Below, in pieces: positions 21,936 through 34,259 of a stretch of 64,000 nucleotides of DNA (within the stretch, counting starts at the first letter, position 1; every line of letters begins with the position of its first letter). The notes beneath the pieces are model-generated. The model made no database searches, was not told the DNA's origin, and saw nothing but the letters and a program-made list of their open reading frames with translations. A program made the position numbers and the translations under genes. This stretch comes from Zygnema cylindricum. Lineage: Eukaryota > Streptophyta > Zygnematophyceae > Zygnematales > Zygnemataceae. The stretch is from assembly GCA_037447655.1 (NCBI GenBank), contig JBBHKE010001983.1, positions 34,860 to 98,859 of the forward strand, in the 5' to 3' direction.

Positions 21936-23370
21936 GTTAAGTAGTGTTGATTATTATTATTAAATATTGTTGAGTACTGTTCGTCTGCCACCGAATAAGA
22001 CTTTTGAAGAAAGAAGAAAAAATGTTCTTTTGTTTGGAAGCTTTCATAGATTGCCGTACTTGAAAATCCGTACAATTGTGGAAAGGAAAAAGCATCGGAG
22101 GGGGAGGGGGAGGGGGAGGGAGAAGGAGCTGAGTGGCTAGAGGAAGGAGTTAATATGAAGTTTTGTAGGTTGTTATAAGAAAAAAAATATCGCTTTGTAC
22201 ATTAAAAATTTATATTCATTTGGAATAAAGAGAACCCATTCGATAGGGTTGTATTCTTGTGCATGAGATGACCTAGATTAACCGAACTCCTTGACATGCT
22301 TTCCATAAAAAATACAGTTATAAAACTTAAAATCAACTTAAGAAGGAAATATTTTGTTGTATATAGGTGGATGTTGGAGAACACATTTGGAATTTGGTGC
22401 GATTCTATGTTGGCTCCATGTTGAGGTTGTGCTCTCTTAGGGCAATGGTTTTGAGACTTGGGTTTTGACTTAGGTTTGGTTCGAATTCCATTTAATTTCG
22501 TGAATTTGTTTGTTTATAGTCGATTAACTTTCATTTTTTATGTTGTTTTCAAGTATTTTGTTTTTTGTTTGGGTTTTGATTGTATTCTTCCCCTTGCATT
22601 TTTGTTCTCAGTTGAACACGATGATGTCGATGATCGCGATAACCACTTTTGTCGTGACGTGACATTGTTGTTGGGAAAGGAATTTTTTTATCTTCAAAAA
22701 AGCACTCACCATTGATAATTCTAAACAGAAAATGAGAGACAAGTGTTGGGGTGACAACGCAATACAAAAATAGAAAGAATAGTATGATGTTTAGAATCAA
22801 GTACTATTTTTTGTCTTTTCCGTCCACTTTGTTTTGATGTACTCGAGATGGTTTACCATCTTGCTTTCTTAACGAAGTCTTATTAGTAAGCTTAACTACT
22901 TTTAAATTTTAAAATCCATTTTATATGTTTTTTTCTTGCTTTCTCTTTGTTTATTTATTGTTTTGTTTCTTTTAATATAGTGAGTGTTGGGTTTGAGATC
23001 ATTATTTTCTTCCTATATCATTAAATTCTTCCGTGTGTGGGGATACATATCGTGCGTCCTTCCCTTCATATAGGCTCCACGTGATAAGATGTGATTTTTC
23101 GTATACAATGTCACGATGAAATAGCGTGAACCAAACGAAATCAACCATCGTCAAATTATGCGCCACTTTGTATCGTTATTAGCGTTAGTGTCTTTTTGGG
23201 CCTTCAACATAGTATGTGACGATTATGTGACGGAAAGGTAAAATTATTACTTTCGGCTTGGCGGCTCCCAATTGAAAAATTCAAGCATGTGTGCACAGAG
23301 AAAACTTCATTTAAGCAGCATAAAAAAACATCAATGCTGATAGTGATACACGACTGTTACAGTGCAGTAC
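21936..23370. other. intergenic, no gene seen
   Basis: Downstream of the secreted-protein gene: a G-rich (GGGGGA)n stretch near 22099-22122, then AT-rich DNA with no coding support. Confidence 0.4.
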
Positions 23371-23800
23371 AGTACACCGTCAATCGCTATTAGAGTAAAG
23401 GAATAAATAGCGTAAAAAAAAAATAGTGTTATTAACACTAATCGGGATTTTTTTTTTTTTGAATATAATATATACTAATTAATCCCTGACTGTAATTTGG
23501 GTTGTCCTGAATAATAAATACCCGCCCTTTCGATGTCTACAGTATTATGTGTATATGTACAAAATCTGACAATTCGTACGCCGTCGTGCTGTTCACACGG
23601 TCGACGGACGAACATATGAGAACGTGATTTTTGTCGACGAGTTTGTATCTCTTTCTTCCATTGCACATTCACATGTATGCGCAATAATGTTAAGTGTCTT
23701 TTTATGCCTTTGTAATTTAAAAAGTACCATTTCATACGGAAATATCCTGTCCGTACGCCACACTATTTCCATCGCAGTGTACTTCCATTATTAACACTAA

Positions 23801-24476
23801 GGGTGTAGTTACATCAGACGAAAAGTGAGGTTTATTACAGAGTTTTGTACTTGGACGTACCATGCCGTACCATGCCGTACTATATTTTCGTGAGTTTCTT
23901 GAAAACAACATTACAGAAAATAAGAATACGATTCTCCAAGTATCCGGGAGAAGACGTCGACCGTCCGATTACATTTTGGTCTTCATCTGCGAAGCAATCG
24001 CTCCATACGCCTCTGTATTGGTGAACCCACCTCGCGGAGGTGGGTTCACCAATACAGAACCAGTCAATTCGCTACACCTGGACGATAGACACGTGCATCG
24101 ATGAAAAAGGAAAATTTCACACGCCCCCAAAGTCACGTGCCTTCGGACAAGGTGACCGTAAAATCTTTGCCGAAAAGAAATACGGTTTTTTCCTGAAAGT
24201 CAGCAGAGTGAAGGAGATCTCTGAGGTACATTGACGCGGTACACTTGCGAAGTACACGTACATAAAACGCAAGTACGGATTTCCGTACTAAAATGGTTGG
24301 ATTCCAAATCTTTGACGATTTTAGAGATTTGATCGTTAGCTTACGTGGAAGCACTCAAATCAGAACACGTATGTAAAAACTTATTTACAGACGTTACGCG
24401 ATGTAACCGAGGCCTCTGTAATACAGAAATTTTGCTGTCCGTACTATTACAGAGACCTCCTGATGTAACCATACCC
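23801..24476. mobile_element. nested PIF/Harbinger-like MITE
   Basis: The ends GGGTGTAGTTACATCAG and CTGATGTAACCATACCC are inverse with two mismatches. Both sides carry TAA (23798-23800 and 24477-24479), a 3-bp target duplication typical of PIF/Harbinger. 676 bases, non-coding. Confidence 0.75.
24012..24058. repeat. perfect 22-bp hairpin, 3-base loop
   Basis: TCTGTATTGGTGAACCCACC plus TC, loop GCG, then the exact inverse. It lies in the middle of the nested MITE. Confidence 0.9.
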
Positions 24477-24657
24477 TAATTGAACAAAAAACCTAATTAG
24501 AATAATGGAAAAAATAGAATTATGGATTGTATTTCGGGTTTTTTTTTTTGAAAAAAGGGCACCGAATTGGCGTTATATACTCTAATAGCGATTGACGGTG
24601 TACTGAACCCTGACTGTACTAGCTCGCAGTTTGAGTTTTTATTAGGCGGGAGCTATT

Positions 24658-24740
24658 TTCGCACTTTAATTTGTTGTTTTTTTCGCACTTTATTTGTTTG
24701 TTTTTTTCGCACTTTATTTGTTTGTTATTTTCGCCTCTTT
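24658..24740. repeat. three ~29-bp tandem copies
   Basis: TTTCGCACTTTATTTGTTTG recurs three times at about 28-29 base spacing. Confidence 0.7.
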
Positions 24741-25011
24741 GTACCCTTTGTACTTAATTTTTGAAGTTTTGTGTGATTCATTCGCGAAGGTACAAGAGGT
24801 GTACTTTTTAAGCATAACAATGAAAATTGTCGGTGTTCGTACGCTGGTTTACATTATGTGGATGGAAAGGACAAACCGTCAAGATTCAATCGAGTGTGGA
24901 CCATCTTCCTCCATTTCAAAAATTATTAATCTATGCTACATTGCTACGTCACATGGCATATGCTTTCCTATTTGCGATTTTGCATCTGTGATTCTTACTT
25001 CCATTGCCCAC

Positions 25012-28000
25012 ATGAGTTTCTCAAGCTTCTCTACAGCTCCTTTCACGTGTCGCCTTTCTCTTCTTAACTCTTCTTCTTCTCGTCTTTTTGGTCCTTTTTC
25101 TTCATTTCCTTCTCTTCTTCCCTCACCAGCAGCTTCTCTCAGCATCAAGCCTAACAATCTCCCTTCATCTTTTATCTCAGTTTTGTCCGATCCCTCTGTT
25201 ACTCTTCACGAAGACCCTGTTTTTTCATCGGTTTTGAACGGAAGCGTGTGCAATCATTTCATTTCTTTAGGATTTTCTAGAAAATCCAATCATAGGTTTA
25301 GCAAACAAAGCAAACTATTTTATTTTTTTAATTTCAAGAAGCCGGAAAGTAGGTATACCTCTGTTATGGCTCCAACACTGGCTACCATTCTTCCAGATGG
25401 AGGGAGAGTTTTGAGCATTCAGTCGCACACTGTTCAAGTAAGCATCTGGAATCCTTTTTTATTAAAGTATGGCTGGAAATTTATAATGCAGGTTCCATAG
25501 ACTAAAAGCTCTACCAGCTTGCAGTTTGAAATGTGTTGAACAGAACACAACCTTACTTCAGTGTGACTGCAATTGTCAGTAGTAGGAGCGTAAATTGTGC
25601 TTGGACTAAATCCTTTTGCAGCTGATTTTCGCTCTAAAAAAATTAGTATCTCTCTCTCTCTCTTTCTCTCCTCTCTCTCTCTCTTCCTCTCCCCTCCCTT
25701 CCTCCCCCCCTCCCTCCCTTCCCCTCCCTCCCCTCCCCTCCCTTCCACGTAAGATCTCTCTCTCCCCCTCTCTCCCTTCCCCTCCCTCCCTCTCCCTCTT
25801 TCTCTCTCTCTCTCTCGCCCTCCCTTTCTTGCTCGTGAATTACTAATGCAGAGGAGTTGGACCTGTGCTCCAGGGATATGTGGGGAACAAGGCCGCTGTG
25901 TTTCCGCTCCAGCTGCTCGGTTTTGATGTGGATCCTATAAATTCTGTTCAGTTCTCCAATCATACAGGTATTCAGCGTCCATATTCCACGTTTTGCGTTT
26001 CTAAGCATTTCAGCTCCAGCAATTAAGCTGGAATGGAACTCAGTAGGGGTAGTACAACTTATTTAAGCATGTGTTGCCTTCATCACAAGTCACAAACTAC
26101 GGTCAAGTCAACGAATCAACAGTCAGTAGTTGTACTTAAGTCCTTGATTAACTTGTAATTTGCTGTACCATAGGTCAGCTCAAGCATCTCGAATTTTTAT
26201 CCATCATCTTAGCTGATAACCTGATTCCTCTTGACTGTTAATATACACTGTGTTTTTTTAATTTTTTTCTATTTATAGTCTCCATAACATTGTCCATATG
26301 AACACACAATGATTCATAGTCTTTGCCGATGGGATAGTTGCATAGAGAGGTTGTCGCACTTGTTTAAAGTGTGTGAATGTAAACGATTGTTGGTGATGTT
26401 GGAAGGACAGTGCTCACACATGTTGGGAAAGCATCAATTTATCAAGAGGTTGGAGGTTGCAAGAAATCTCGCTCTTTATGTTGAAAGGAGGGCAAGAGAG
26501 ACTTCGAAGTTTGTCAACTTGGTTTACATAGGCTGCCGTCTTTAAAGGAATAAAACATCTATTTTGTGAGCATCTATAGTCCCAGCTGAACCCGTTTGTG
26601 TTTGGAATGGCTCCTTCGTATATGTCATTCTAGATTAATCGTGCCTCTAATTTAATGAGCTATACACGTAGGTTCTGACTTGTTATACACTAAACATCAT
26701 TTGCAAGAGGAGTTTGGTCAAAGCCTTGATTTTACCGACATGTGAATTCTTATCTGCTTTCAGGCATGCAGGTTATCCGTCGTTCAAGGGACAGGTGTTG
26801 GATGGAGAACAGTTATGGACGTTGATTGAGGGATTGGAAGCAAACGACCTTTTGTTTTACACACATTTGCTTACAGGTAGCTGCTTCAAACTTTCTACCA
26901 GCATGCAAGACAAAGCTAATTAGTGCCGTGTTTATCATCTGGACACCCTTTACAATTAGTGTGGTCTTTACAATAGGGATTTCTTACGGGTTTTTGTATT
27001 CCTCGTCGTTGGTTTACAGTGAGCTTCTTGTGCATTTCTGCTACTATATCGATGCGTTATGTTACTCCGTTCTTTCATTGTCTCAATTTTATATATTCTC
27101 TTCTCCCTTACTGCGTAAGCATAAGCCTCAAGCTTTAATACCACCACTTATTGTGAAACTATTAGTAAAGTCAAATTCACCTAGTTTCTAGTTGAATACA
27201 ATGTCAATTGAGAACTGTGTTGGTCCTTTTCTTAACACCAATACTCCAATGTTTGTTATTTGTGTTTTCCTCCCTTTTCTCAGGGTACATTGGCTCCCTT
27301 TCTTTTCTAGACACAATTTTACGAGTACTTGACAAATTGCGGCAGGTCAATCCCAATCTTATTTATGGTGGGTCTTTATTTCTTCCGTCTTTCTTCTGTA
27401 TTCCCCTCTGTCTTCTTAAGGTGCATCATTGTTGTGTTGGTGTTATTTTGCTCCTTCAATGTTGAACTTTTAAACAAGCTAGTGATCTGAAGTATTGGCC
27501 CAAATTATTAAATTGCTAAATGGTTGCTAGTGTTATCTCCCCAATCTGCCCATTTTTTTGTAGTGGCATAGCAAGAATAAACCTTTATTTCCACTCAATT
27601 TTTATGCAGTCTGTTTCTTCGCTTGAATTTCTATGGCCTGTAGAAAAGGTTCATGACCTTTTTTTATATTCAAAAGCCTTCGTTTCATTTGGGGGAGGAA
27701 TATGGCAGTGTGTGACCCAGTGATGGGAGATGAAGGGCACCTCTATATTAAGCCAGAGTTGGTTCCTGTATATCGAGAAAAGGTATTGCAAAACCATCAG
27801 GCTGTGATATTAGGAAAATGGAAATCCTGTAGTCATGTTTTTCTTTTGGACTTGTCTAAAGGTGGAGTAAGGATCTCTAAAAGCATTACCATGTCTTAAT
27901 TTTACGTTCTTATGCTCACAGTTGTCTTTTCTGAGTTCCATAATATTGAGGCTGCATGGACAGATCAACTATGCATCACAAATTACTGAAGTAAGAAGTT

Positions 28001-31000
28001 TTTTTTTTTTAAATCTGAAAGAAGAAAATTGCATGGGGGATTGCTCGGTGGTGGGAAGAAAAGGTTATTCCACACGCATCTCTAATAACGCCCAATTCAT
28101 TTGAAGCCGAGCTCTTGACTGGCATCAAGTAGGTATACTTGCACCCTTTATTTTATGGCACTATTATATGTGACTATTGATGCTGATATGATTCTATTTC
28201 AAATGATGCCCTTTGCATACTTTCGACTTGCCTTGTTAGGAGAGGAGGGAAGAGAAGAAAAAAAGGAGATGAGAAGGAGATATGAAGTGGGTGAAGTTTT
28301 TCTGACAAACGTTTGACCAATACAGACTGGTCACTGAAGCTGATGCACTTCAAGCGTTTGACATTCTTCACGAGGCTGGCCCTTCTAAGGTGAGCAATTA
28401 TCAGTCCACTTCTTCATGCGTAACTTATCTTTACCTTTTGATGGCTGACTTATGTCTACTTATTCTCAAATCAAAACCTTGATATCATTGAACGTTAAAG
28501 CACTACGCATCCGGTCATGTTTTGATCATCTTTTGTTCATGTGGTCAAATATTGACCAAAACATGACAAAAAACATTTTCGTCAATGTTGGGTTTCATGT
28601 ATCACATTTTTTTTTTAAACATTTTATAGCTATTGGAACATCAAAACTGAAAATGTTCATATGTGCAGAAGAACCCTAGTAAAAATTTCGAGCAAGTCAC
28701 GGTTCCCTGCATCATATATCACGACATTATATTGTACTCCTATGGCTCTGTGTTCAGTTTGCACGGCAATCTCAGTAGTTATCCTGGTGTCGAATCTGAT
28801 GTTTTATCTTGTAGTAAACTACAACGTGAATTGCTGTTAGCATTGAGAAGTTTTTAATATGAGGACTGTTCTAGTGTTAACAATTGTGTCCGGTTGGAAT
28901 GACGTGAACGATTATGAACCTTAAAAATAATTGGCGCTGAGAAATAAACAATTAGTATTAATTACTCTATTTTGTGTTCAGGTGCCGAAAAAACCGGGAC
29001 AGAATTAGTGTTATTAATGCTAATAACGATTCACGGTGTAGTGTAGCCTTCTTGATTTGTTAGTGTTGTTTAGTTTTGTGCTTTGATTTGGCCTATTGTG
29101 GTTGACATAAGCTTATTTTGTGAGGTTTCTAGGAATATGAGATAAACTCTATCTAGGAATATGCTCTATAGGTATTATGCACATGGTGAAGGAATAATTA
29201 TGTTTCGGATCTGGAGTGGATATAGATGATTGCTTACACTCGTCTTGAAAATGAATGTACAAAATGCCTGAAGTATGCTTTTGTTTAAGTTTCACAAATG
29301 TTTTTGACCGCATAAAGCACACTTCAATTCCGACATGTTGTTGACTCCTTTCTGCGATGCAAATGTTCCTTTTTGTCCCTTTTTGTCCCTCTCTGTCTTA
29401 ATAATATCCACGTGTAAATTGTCCAGGTCGTAATAACAAGCATGGATCTAAATGGGGATTTGGCCATTCTTGGTTCTGAGCGAATAAATGGAGTGAGTTT
29501 TTCCATCAACTCAATTTTCCGTTCGACTTTAGGCTCAATTCTTGAGTGACTTTCTTCTAGCCAACTGTTTACCTCTTTCTTCCTCTGATTTTCATCTTTC
29601 ATCCCTTTATGTTTTTACTTCTTTTTGTTTCCCATGGAACGTTTTTTCCTTTGTTTTCTCCTATTTCTGTAGCTCATTCCTGCGTGGAATGTAATATCAC
29701 AGAAATGGTTATTTTACAAGAATACAAATAGTGAATTTTAGAAATAAAAACTGAAATAGGCTTGTAATCGTCTAATTTCGTTAATTGGTGATAATTGAGA
29801 TACAGTGAGGATTTTGTTTCCAAGTTCTTCATAAGATCGAAAAACTGTGATCACTACTCTTCTAATATTCTATTTCTATCTATTACTTTTACTATCCATT
29901 TTTGTCTAACCCATAGTTATTTCTTCCCATCTCTAATCCAGGCCCAAGGCTTCCATCGGTTTAGCATTAAAGTTCCAAAGCTACCGAGTTATTTCACGGT
30001 ACAAACGTTTGGCCATTTTCCCTTTCTCGAGCTTTTATGTACCTCCTTTCTGTTTTTCTTTCTGTTTGAGTGAAGTCTTATTTGGGGACTCTGGATTTCT
30101 CTCTGTCCCTCTCCCCTCTCCCTCTCTTTACTCTCTCCCTTCTCTCTCTCTTTACTCTTTCTCTCCTCTCTCTCTTCTTACTCTCCTCTCTCTCTCCCTC
30201 ACTCTTTCCCACTCTCTGTCTCTACTCTTTCTCTCCGCTCTCTCTTGACTCTTTTTATTCTAACTCATTACTCTTTCTCTCCTCTCTCCGTCTCTTTACT
30301 CTTTCTCTGTGGGGAATCAGGGGACAGGCGATCTGATGACAGCTCTCCTCCTCGGATGGACATATGTAAGTCACAAAAAATGAAATTTTTGCTTCAGGAC
30401 TTTTCATACTTTTTTTTTTGTTTTCTCTGCATATTAATAATAGCTACACAGTAATGATTGCAAGTTGTCTTTATTCTGAAATGACCTTCTACAATACTTC
30501 ATGTTAGTGTTGGGTATCGGGTAGTTTCATATCGCGATAATTTCGATATTCGATATATCGAATATCGATCGAGCAGATTCCTCGATATATCGTACCGGGA
30601 CCAACATAAATTATCGCGATATATATCGCAAAAATTGCGTGTCCATACAGTAAGAGTACGGAAAATCGTACAGAAATTTTGCCCCCCCCCCCCACTGAGC
30701 GCTCGGGGGGTAAAAAAAAAAAAAAAAAAATTTCGTTTTCGATATATCGGTGATATATCGGATATATATCGCGATATTTCGATAATCGATATATCGAAGC
30801 GATATTTCGATAATCGATATATCGAAGCGATATATCGATTATCGGGTACCTAAAATTCGGTACATATCGAATATCGGCAAGTGGTCCTCGATACCCAACA
30901 CTACTTCATGTATTGCAATATTTTGGCATTTTATAGTTGTAAAACAAACTCTCTCCCCTTTTGATCTGTACATTCAATGAAAAATGACTTTGTAGAAAAA

Positions 31001-32677
31001 GAATACAAAGACTGGAGGAGGAGATGGAGTTAACGGGTTGAAACATGCTGTTCACTGAATTACTTGGAGGCTTAATCATAGGTTTATAATTCAAACTTGA
31101 AAGAATTACATGTGTATCGGCTGTTTAAGACGATAGTAAAAAACACTAGAAAAGTAAATACTTGTTTTGAAACTTAATGTACACTGTAGGTAGGATAATG
31201 TAATGATTACAGTCGTAGCGTAACGATTACCGTCATAATCTAGGATTTTCAGTCATTATGTAATCATTTCGGTCATAATGCAACGAACACAGCCAAAATG
31301 TAATGATTGCATCCATAACGTAATGATTATAGCCAAAAATAAGTGAGTTTTTGACTAAGAAATAGTTGAGGAGTTGGCGTTTGGACGGTTTGCAGAAGTA
31401 TCCGGAGGACCTGACAAAGGCGGCAGAATTAGCAGTGGCCACATTACAGGTGAGTGGATTTGGACTGAATAATTGGCTGAAAATGGATTAGGTTAGGGAT
31501 ATTGGAATCCACAAGTCCCATTTTTAACAAAGTTTATTATTATTAGAGTTAATAGCAGTAATTCGGTCATGAGTCCAATGTCATAAAATGACGTTAACAA
31601 CACTTATTCAAGGAGTCTATTCAAGAGCATGCTGCCTCATCATCCAAGAGTAGAATAGTTTAATTAATTCTTATTTCACAGTTCAACTATTAGTTTTTTC
31701 ACTAGTAAAATTATTAGAGGGGAGGAACAGTTTCATAGAGGGGAAGAAATTGTTTAGAATATGTCTTTTAGTTCCCAACCTGCGAGTGATTTCCTCAAGC
31801 CTTACGAAGTTTACCAACTATGAAACATATCTCGCCATTCCCTTTCCCTTTTCCTTTCCCTTTCCCTTTCCCTTTTCCTTTCCCTTTCCCTTTTCCTTTC
31901 CCTTTCCCTTTCCCCTTTCCTTCTCCTTTCCCTTTCTCCTTTCCTTTTCTTCCCTTATCTTTCGTTAACTTTCCTTCCCTTACCTTTTCTTAACTGGCAG
32001 TTTTTTTTTTTTTTCCGTAAAGATGTTTTTGTTGCTTCATTTTTCATGGGATGTGTGACGACTGTCAGATTCCAAGTTCCTCAAACTTAAGGAAGAGAGA
32101 GGAGGAGAAGTTAACGGGTCCTCAAAGTATTATTTATTTTTATATATGTGCACGCATATGTATATGCATATACTAATGGTATATATTAATATGTTATGTT
32201 ATATATGTTTTCGTTTTTATGTTTATGTGTATGTGTATGTGTATGTGAATGTGTATGTGTATGTGAATGTGTATGTGTATGTGTATGTGTATGTGAATGT
32301 GTATGTGTATGTGAATGTGTATGTGTATGTGAATGTGTATGTGTATGTGTATGTCTATGTGTATGTGTATATGTATATGATGAATATGCATATGTGTATG
32401 ATGTATGCGTATGCGCATATGGATATGTATATGTATCCTTTTTGGTTTTATTCTTTAAAAAGCTGTAGAAATGCGCAGCTGTTTGATGTTCTTACTTGAA
32501 ATCCTTACAGGAAAATTTTCATTGTTTTTGTAGGCGGTTCTGAAACGAACTGTGAGTGATTGGGCAATTTCTGGAGTAACTCCGACCATAAAGCAAATGG
32601 AGTTAAGGCTGGTTCAAAGTCGAGAAGATATTATTTCACCAACTGTGACAATTCGAGCTCAGCCACTAGGAAAGTAG
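25012..32677 (+). CDS. SOS4: pyridoxal kinase (SOS4/PLK type)
   Basis: ATP-dependent phosphorylation of pyridoxal and related vitamers to the 5'-phosphate (vitamin B6 salvage). Twelve exons: 25012-25437, 25874-25967, 26772-26876, 27284-27367, 27709-27782, 28064-28128, 28326-28389, 29427-29492, 29942-29998, 30321-30365, 31396-31449 and 32534-32677. They total 1278 nt (425 residues) and every phase agrees. Residues 1 to about 118 are Ser/Leu-rich ([11 protein letters not shown] onward), transit-peptide-like; the core starts near [12 protein letters not shown] (131-142). Motifs: [11 protein letters not shown] (substrate pocket, 164-174), [23 protein letters not shown] (plants usually have Gln for that Ser), and [13 protein letters not shown] with the catalytic Asp at 349. 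It ends [14 protein letters not shown], as in the plant enzyme. Plants often make plastid and cytosolic forms; a shorter form could start at 25367 (MAPTLAT). The exon 6 acceptor has an unusually purine-rich approach. Introns hold MITEs and simple repeats. Converges with COPT. Confidence 0.93.
25651..25830. repeat. CT-rich low-complexity tract in kinase intron 1
   Basis: (CT)n and (CCCTCC)n pyrimidine tracts before the exon 2 acceptor. Confidence 0.85.
28822..29038. mobile_element. short TA-flanked TIR element, copy 4 (kinase intron 7)
   Basis: The right end GCTAATAACGATTCACGGTG, then TA, is a clear family terminus. The left end TA-CAACGTGAATTGCTGTTAGC is a diverged match. 217 bases, so internally deleted relative to the ~500-base copies. 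Confidence 0.55.
30100..30310. repeat. CTCTCT-rich tract in kinase intron 9
   Basis: A pyrimidine-rich run (CTCTTTACTCTTTCTCTC repeats) ending shortly before the exon 10 acceptor. Confidence 0.8.
30505..30903. mobile_element. hAT-like MITE in kinase intron 10
   Basis: The left end TAGTGTTGGGTATCG is the exact inverse of the right end CGATACCCAACACTA. Both sides carry the same 8 bases, CTTCATGT (30497-30504 and 30904-30911), the target-duplication length of hAT elements. The 399-base interior is built of CGATATATCG/ATATCGA palindromes around a C run and an A run. No coding capacity. Confidence 0.9.
31197..31345. repeat. degenerate ~20-bp tandem repeat in kinase intron 10
   Basis: Seven or so diverged copies of GTAATGATTACAGTCATAA. 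Confidence 0.6.
31834..31990. repeat. (CCCTTT)n tract in kinase intron 11
   Basis: Hexanucleotide pyrimidine repeat TTTCCC with scattered variants. Confidence 0.85.
32214..32380. repeat. (TGTATG)n microsatellite in kinase intron 11
   Basis: GTGTAT hexamer array with regular GTGAAT variants about every 18-30 bases. Open in several frames on both strands only because of its composition. Confidence 0.9.
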
Positions 32678-34259
32678 CTGAAGGTGTCTAATATTATGAA
32701 GTTGGAGAAGGTGGTTATTTTATACTTGACTGTGTCATTTGAGAAGCTGCCCGAACTTCCGTTTTTTGTGGGAAAAAGTTGAAAGCTGCGAATTTAGTAA
32801 CTCCATTCATTTTAGGAAGATAGGCTTGTGCCTAGTGATGATTTTAGCAATTTCCGACTTTTTTTTTTTGTATATTATTGATTCAGAAATCGCAAAAGCA
32901 CTGTTTGTTACCGTTCTTTTTAAGTGCATCGCAGCTTTTGCAGAGGAAATGTATGTTGATGTTCTGCTTTGTCTTTTTTCCAAAAATGTAAAGTAGGAAT
33001 TATCAGGGGATCCTGTTCCCAAGTGATTCTGCTTTTGTGTTATGTTTGTCTTATGCTTTGTAGGTATTGCATTCTGACTTCATGTTTTCCGCATGTCACG
33101 TTCTCCACATGGCCATTTCTTTAATTACTTCAATTGCTGTACCATTCTGCTGTGTTTATACACCATAATTTGGTGAAACATTATATCACCATATACTCAT
33201 TAGCTAATTATAGCTACTGGGAGGAGGAAAACAAACCGGATTGCTGATAAACATACCAATCCTGGTAATAAAACCAGCCGAGGACGAAAGGGAAATAGTA
33301 ATGGCAAACAAACAAGCAATAAGCTTTCCTTGTGATATGAAATTACGGCTCAAGTTGCACGCATGTTTTTCTATTTTATTGCTCATTACATCATTCTATG
33401 ATGTCACTATATCACGATATATCACCTTCCAGATTGGTACAGTTAAAAACAAATTATAAAAGAGCTACACAGTTGCACTGGAAACGTTGAATTGAAAGCC
33501 CAACCCAAGTGGCGTGAAACCAAGGTGTCCTCCACATCCTACAACATACAGGTGATATTGATCAGCTATTGTATTCCAAAACCTTTTTTGCATTAAGTCT
33601 TGATTTGGCATTGCAGTGATCCACAGTATATCATAGACTCCCGCCATACTATTTCCATCATCATGTGTCTTTATGCCCCATTAGCAATCGAAGCTATACA
33701 ACTCCGGTAAAATCCAATGATGACCCTTGATTAGTCAAATCCGAATGTTTTGGTAGAAAATATACAATTTTGATCATTTATTTGAGGAAAGGCTTCGAAT
33801 ATGATGCACTTTCATTGGATATTTATTTTTGACAAATATACTATATATCTTATCCTAAAATTGCTGATACCAGCTGGAAACTAAAATGTTGAACGATCTG
33901 CACTATCTGCTTTTATTTAGCAACTATACACTTTATTTTTCAAATTTACATATACACATGATTATGTATTCTTATCTATGTACAAGAAAACACCGCGACA
34001 AAAAATACTTTGACTGATCACTAGCTGCTTATCCCAGTCCTATAAACTTCCTCACATGCAACCGACAATGGCAACCTTTTCCTCACCCTTCAATTCCCGT
34101 CTCAAAGTAGTGTCTGACAAAATAATTGCCAGTAGTTAGGATTTCCATTGGTACACAAAATGGAACCTTAAAAAGAGCTTCTCGTCTTTCTTAGGCACTC
34201 TTCCAAACTAAAATCGAACAAAACGCCAAGACTAATCTTTGGCCAAACTTGCTTGAAAA
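32678..34259. other. convergent 3' intergenic region
   Basis: Lies between the kinase stop and the COPT stop. AT-rich; no gene or repeat recognised. It probably contains both 3' UTRs. Confidence 0.45.

Larger units (their letters stand above)
23375..24600. mobile_element. TA-flanked TIR element, copy 3, with nested insertion
   Basis: The left end CACCGTCAATCGCTATTAG and its exact inverse at the right end bound a 1226-base element flanked by TA (23373-23374 and 24601-24602). The excess length is explained by a second element at 23801-24476; without it the length is about 550 bases, like the other copies. Confidence 0.75.

Noticed and set aside
26309-26545. 78-codon frame between kinase exons 2 and 3
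   Set aside because: Lies wholly in an intron, with no homology recognised.
32146-32499. Val/Tyr and Cys/Val frames in both strands
   Set aside because: Translations of the TGTATG microsatellite within a kinase intron.
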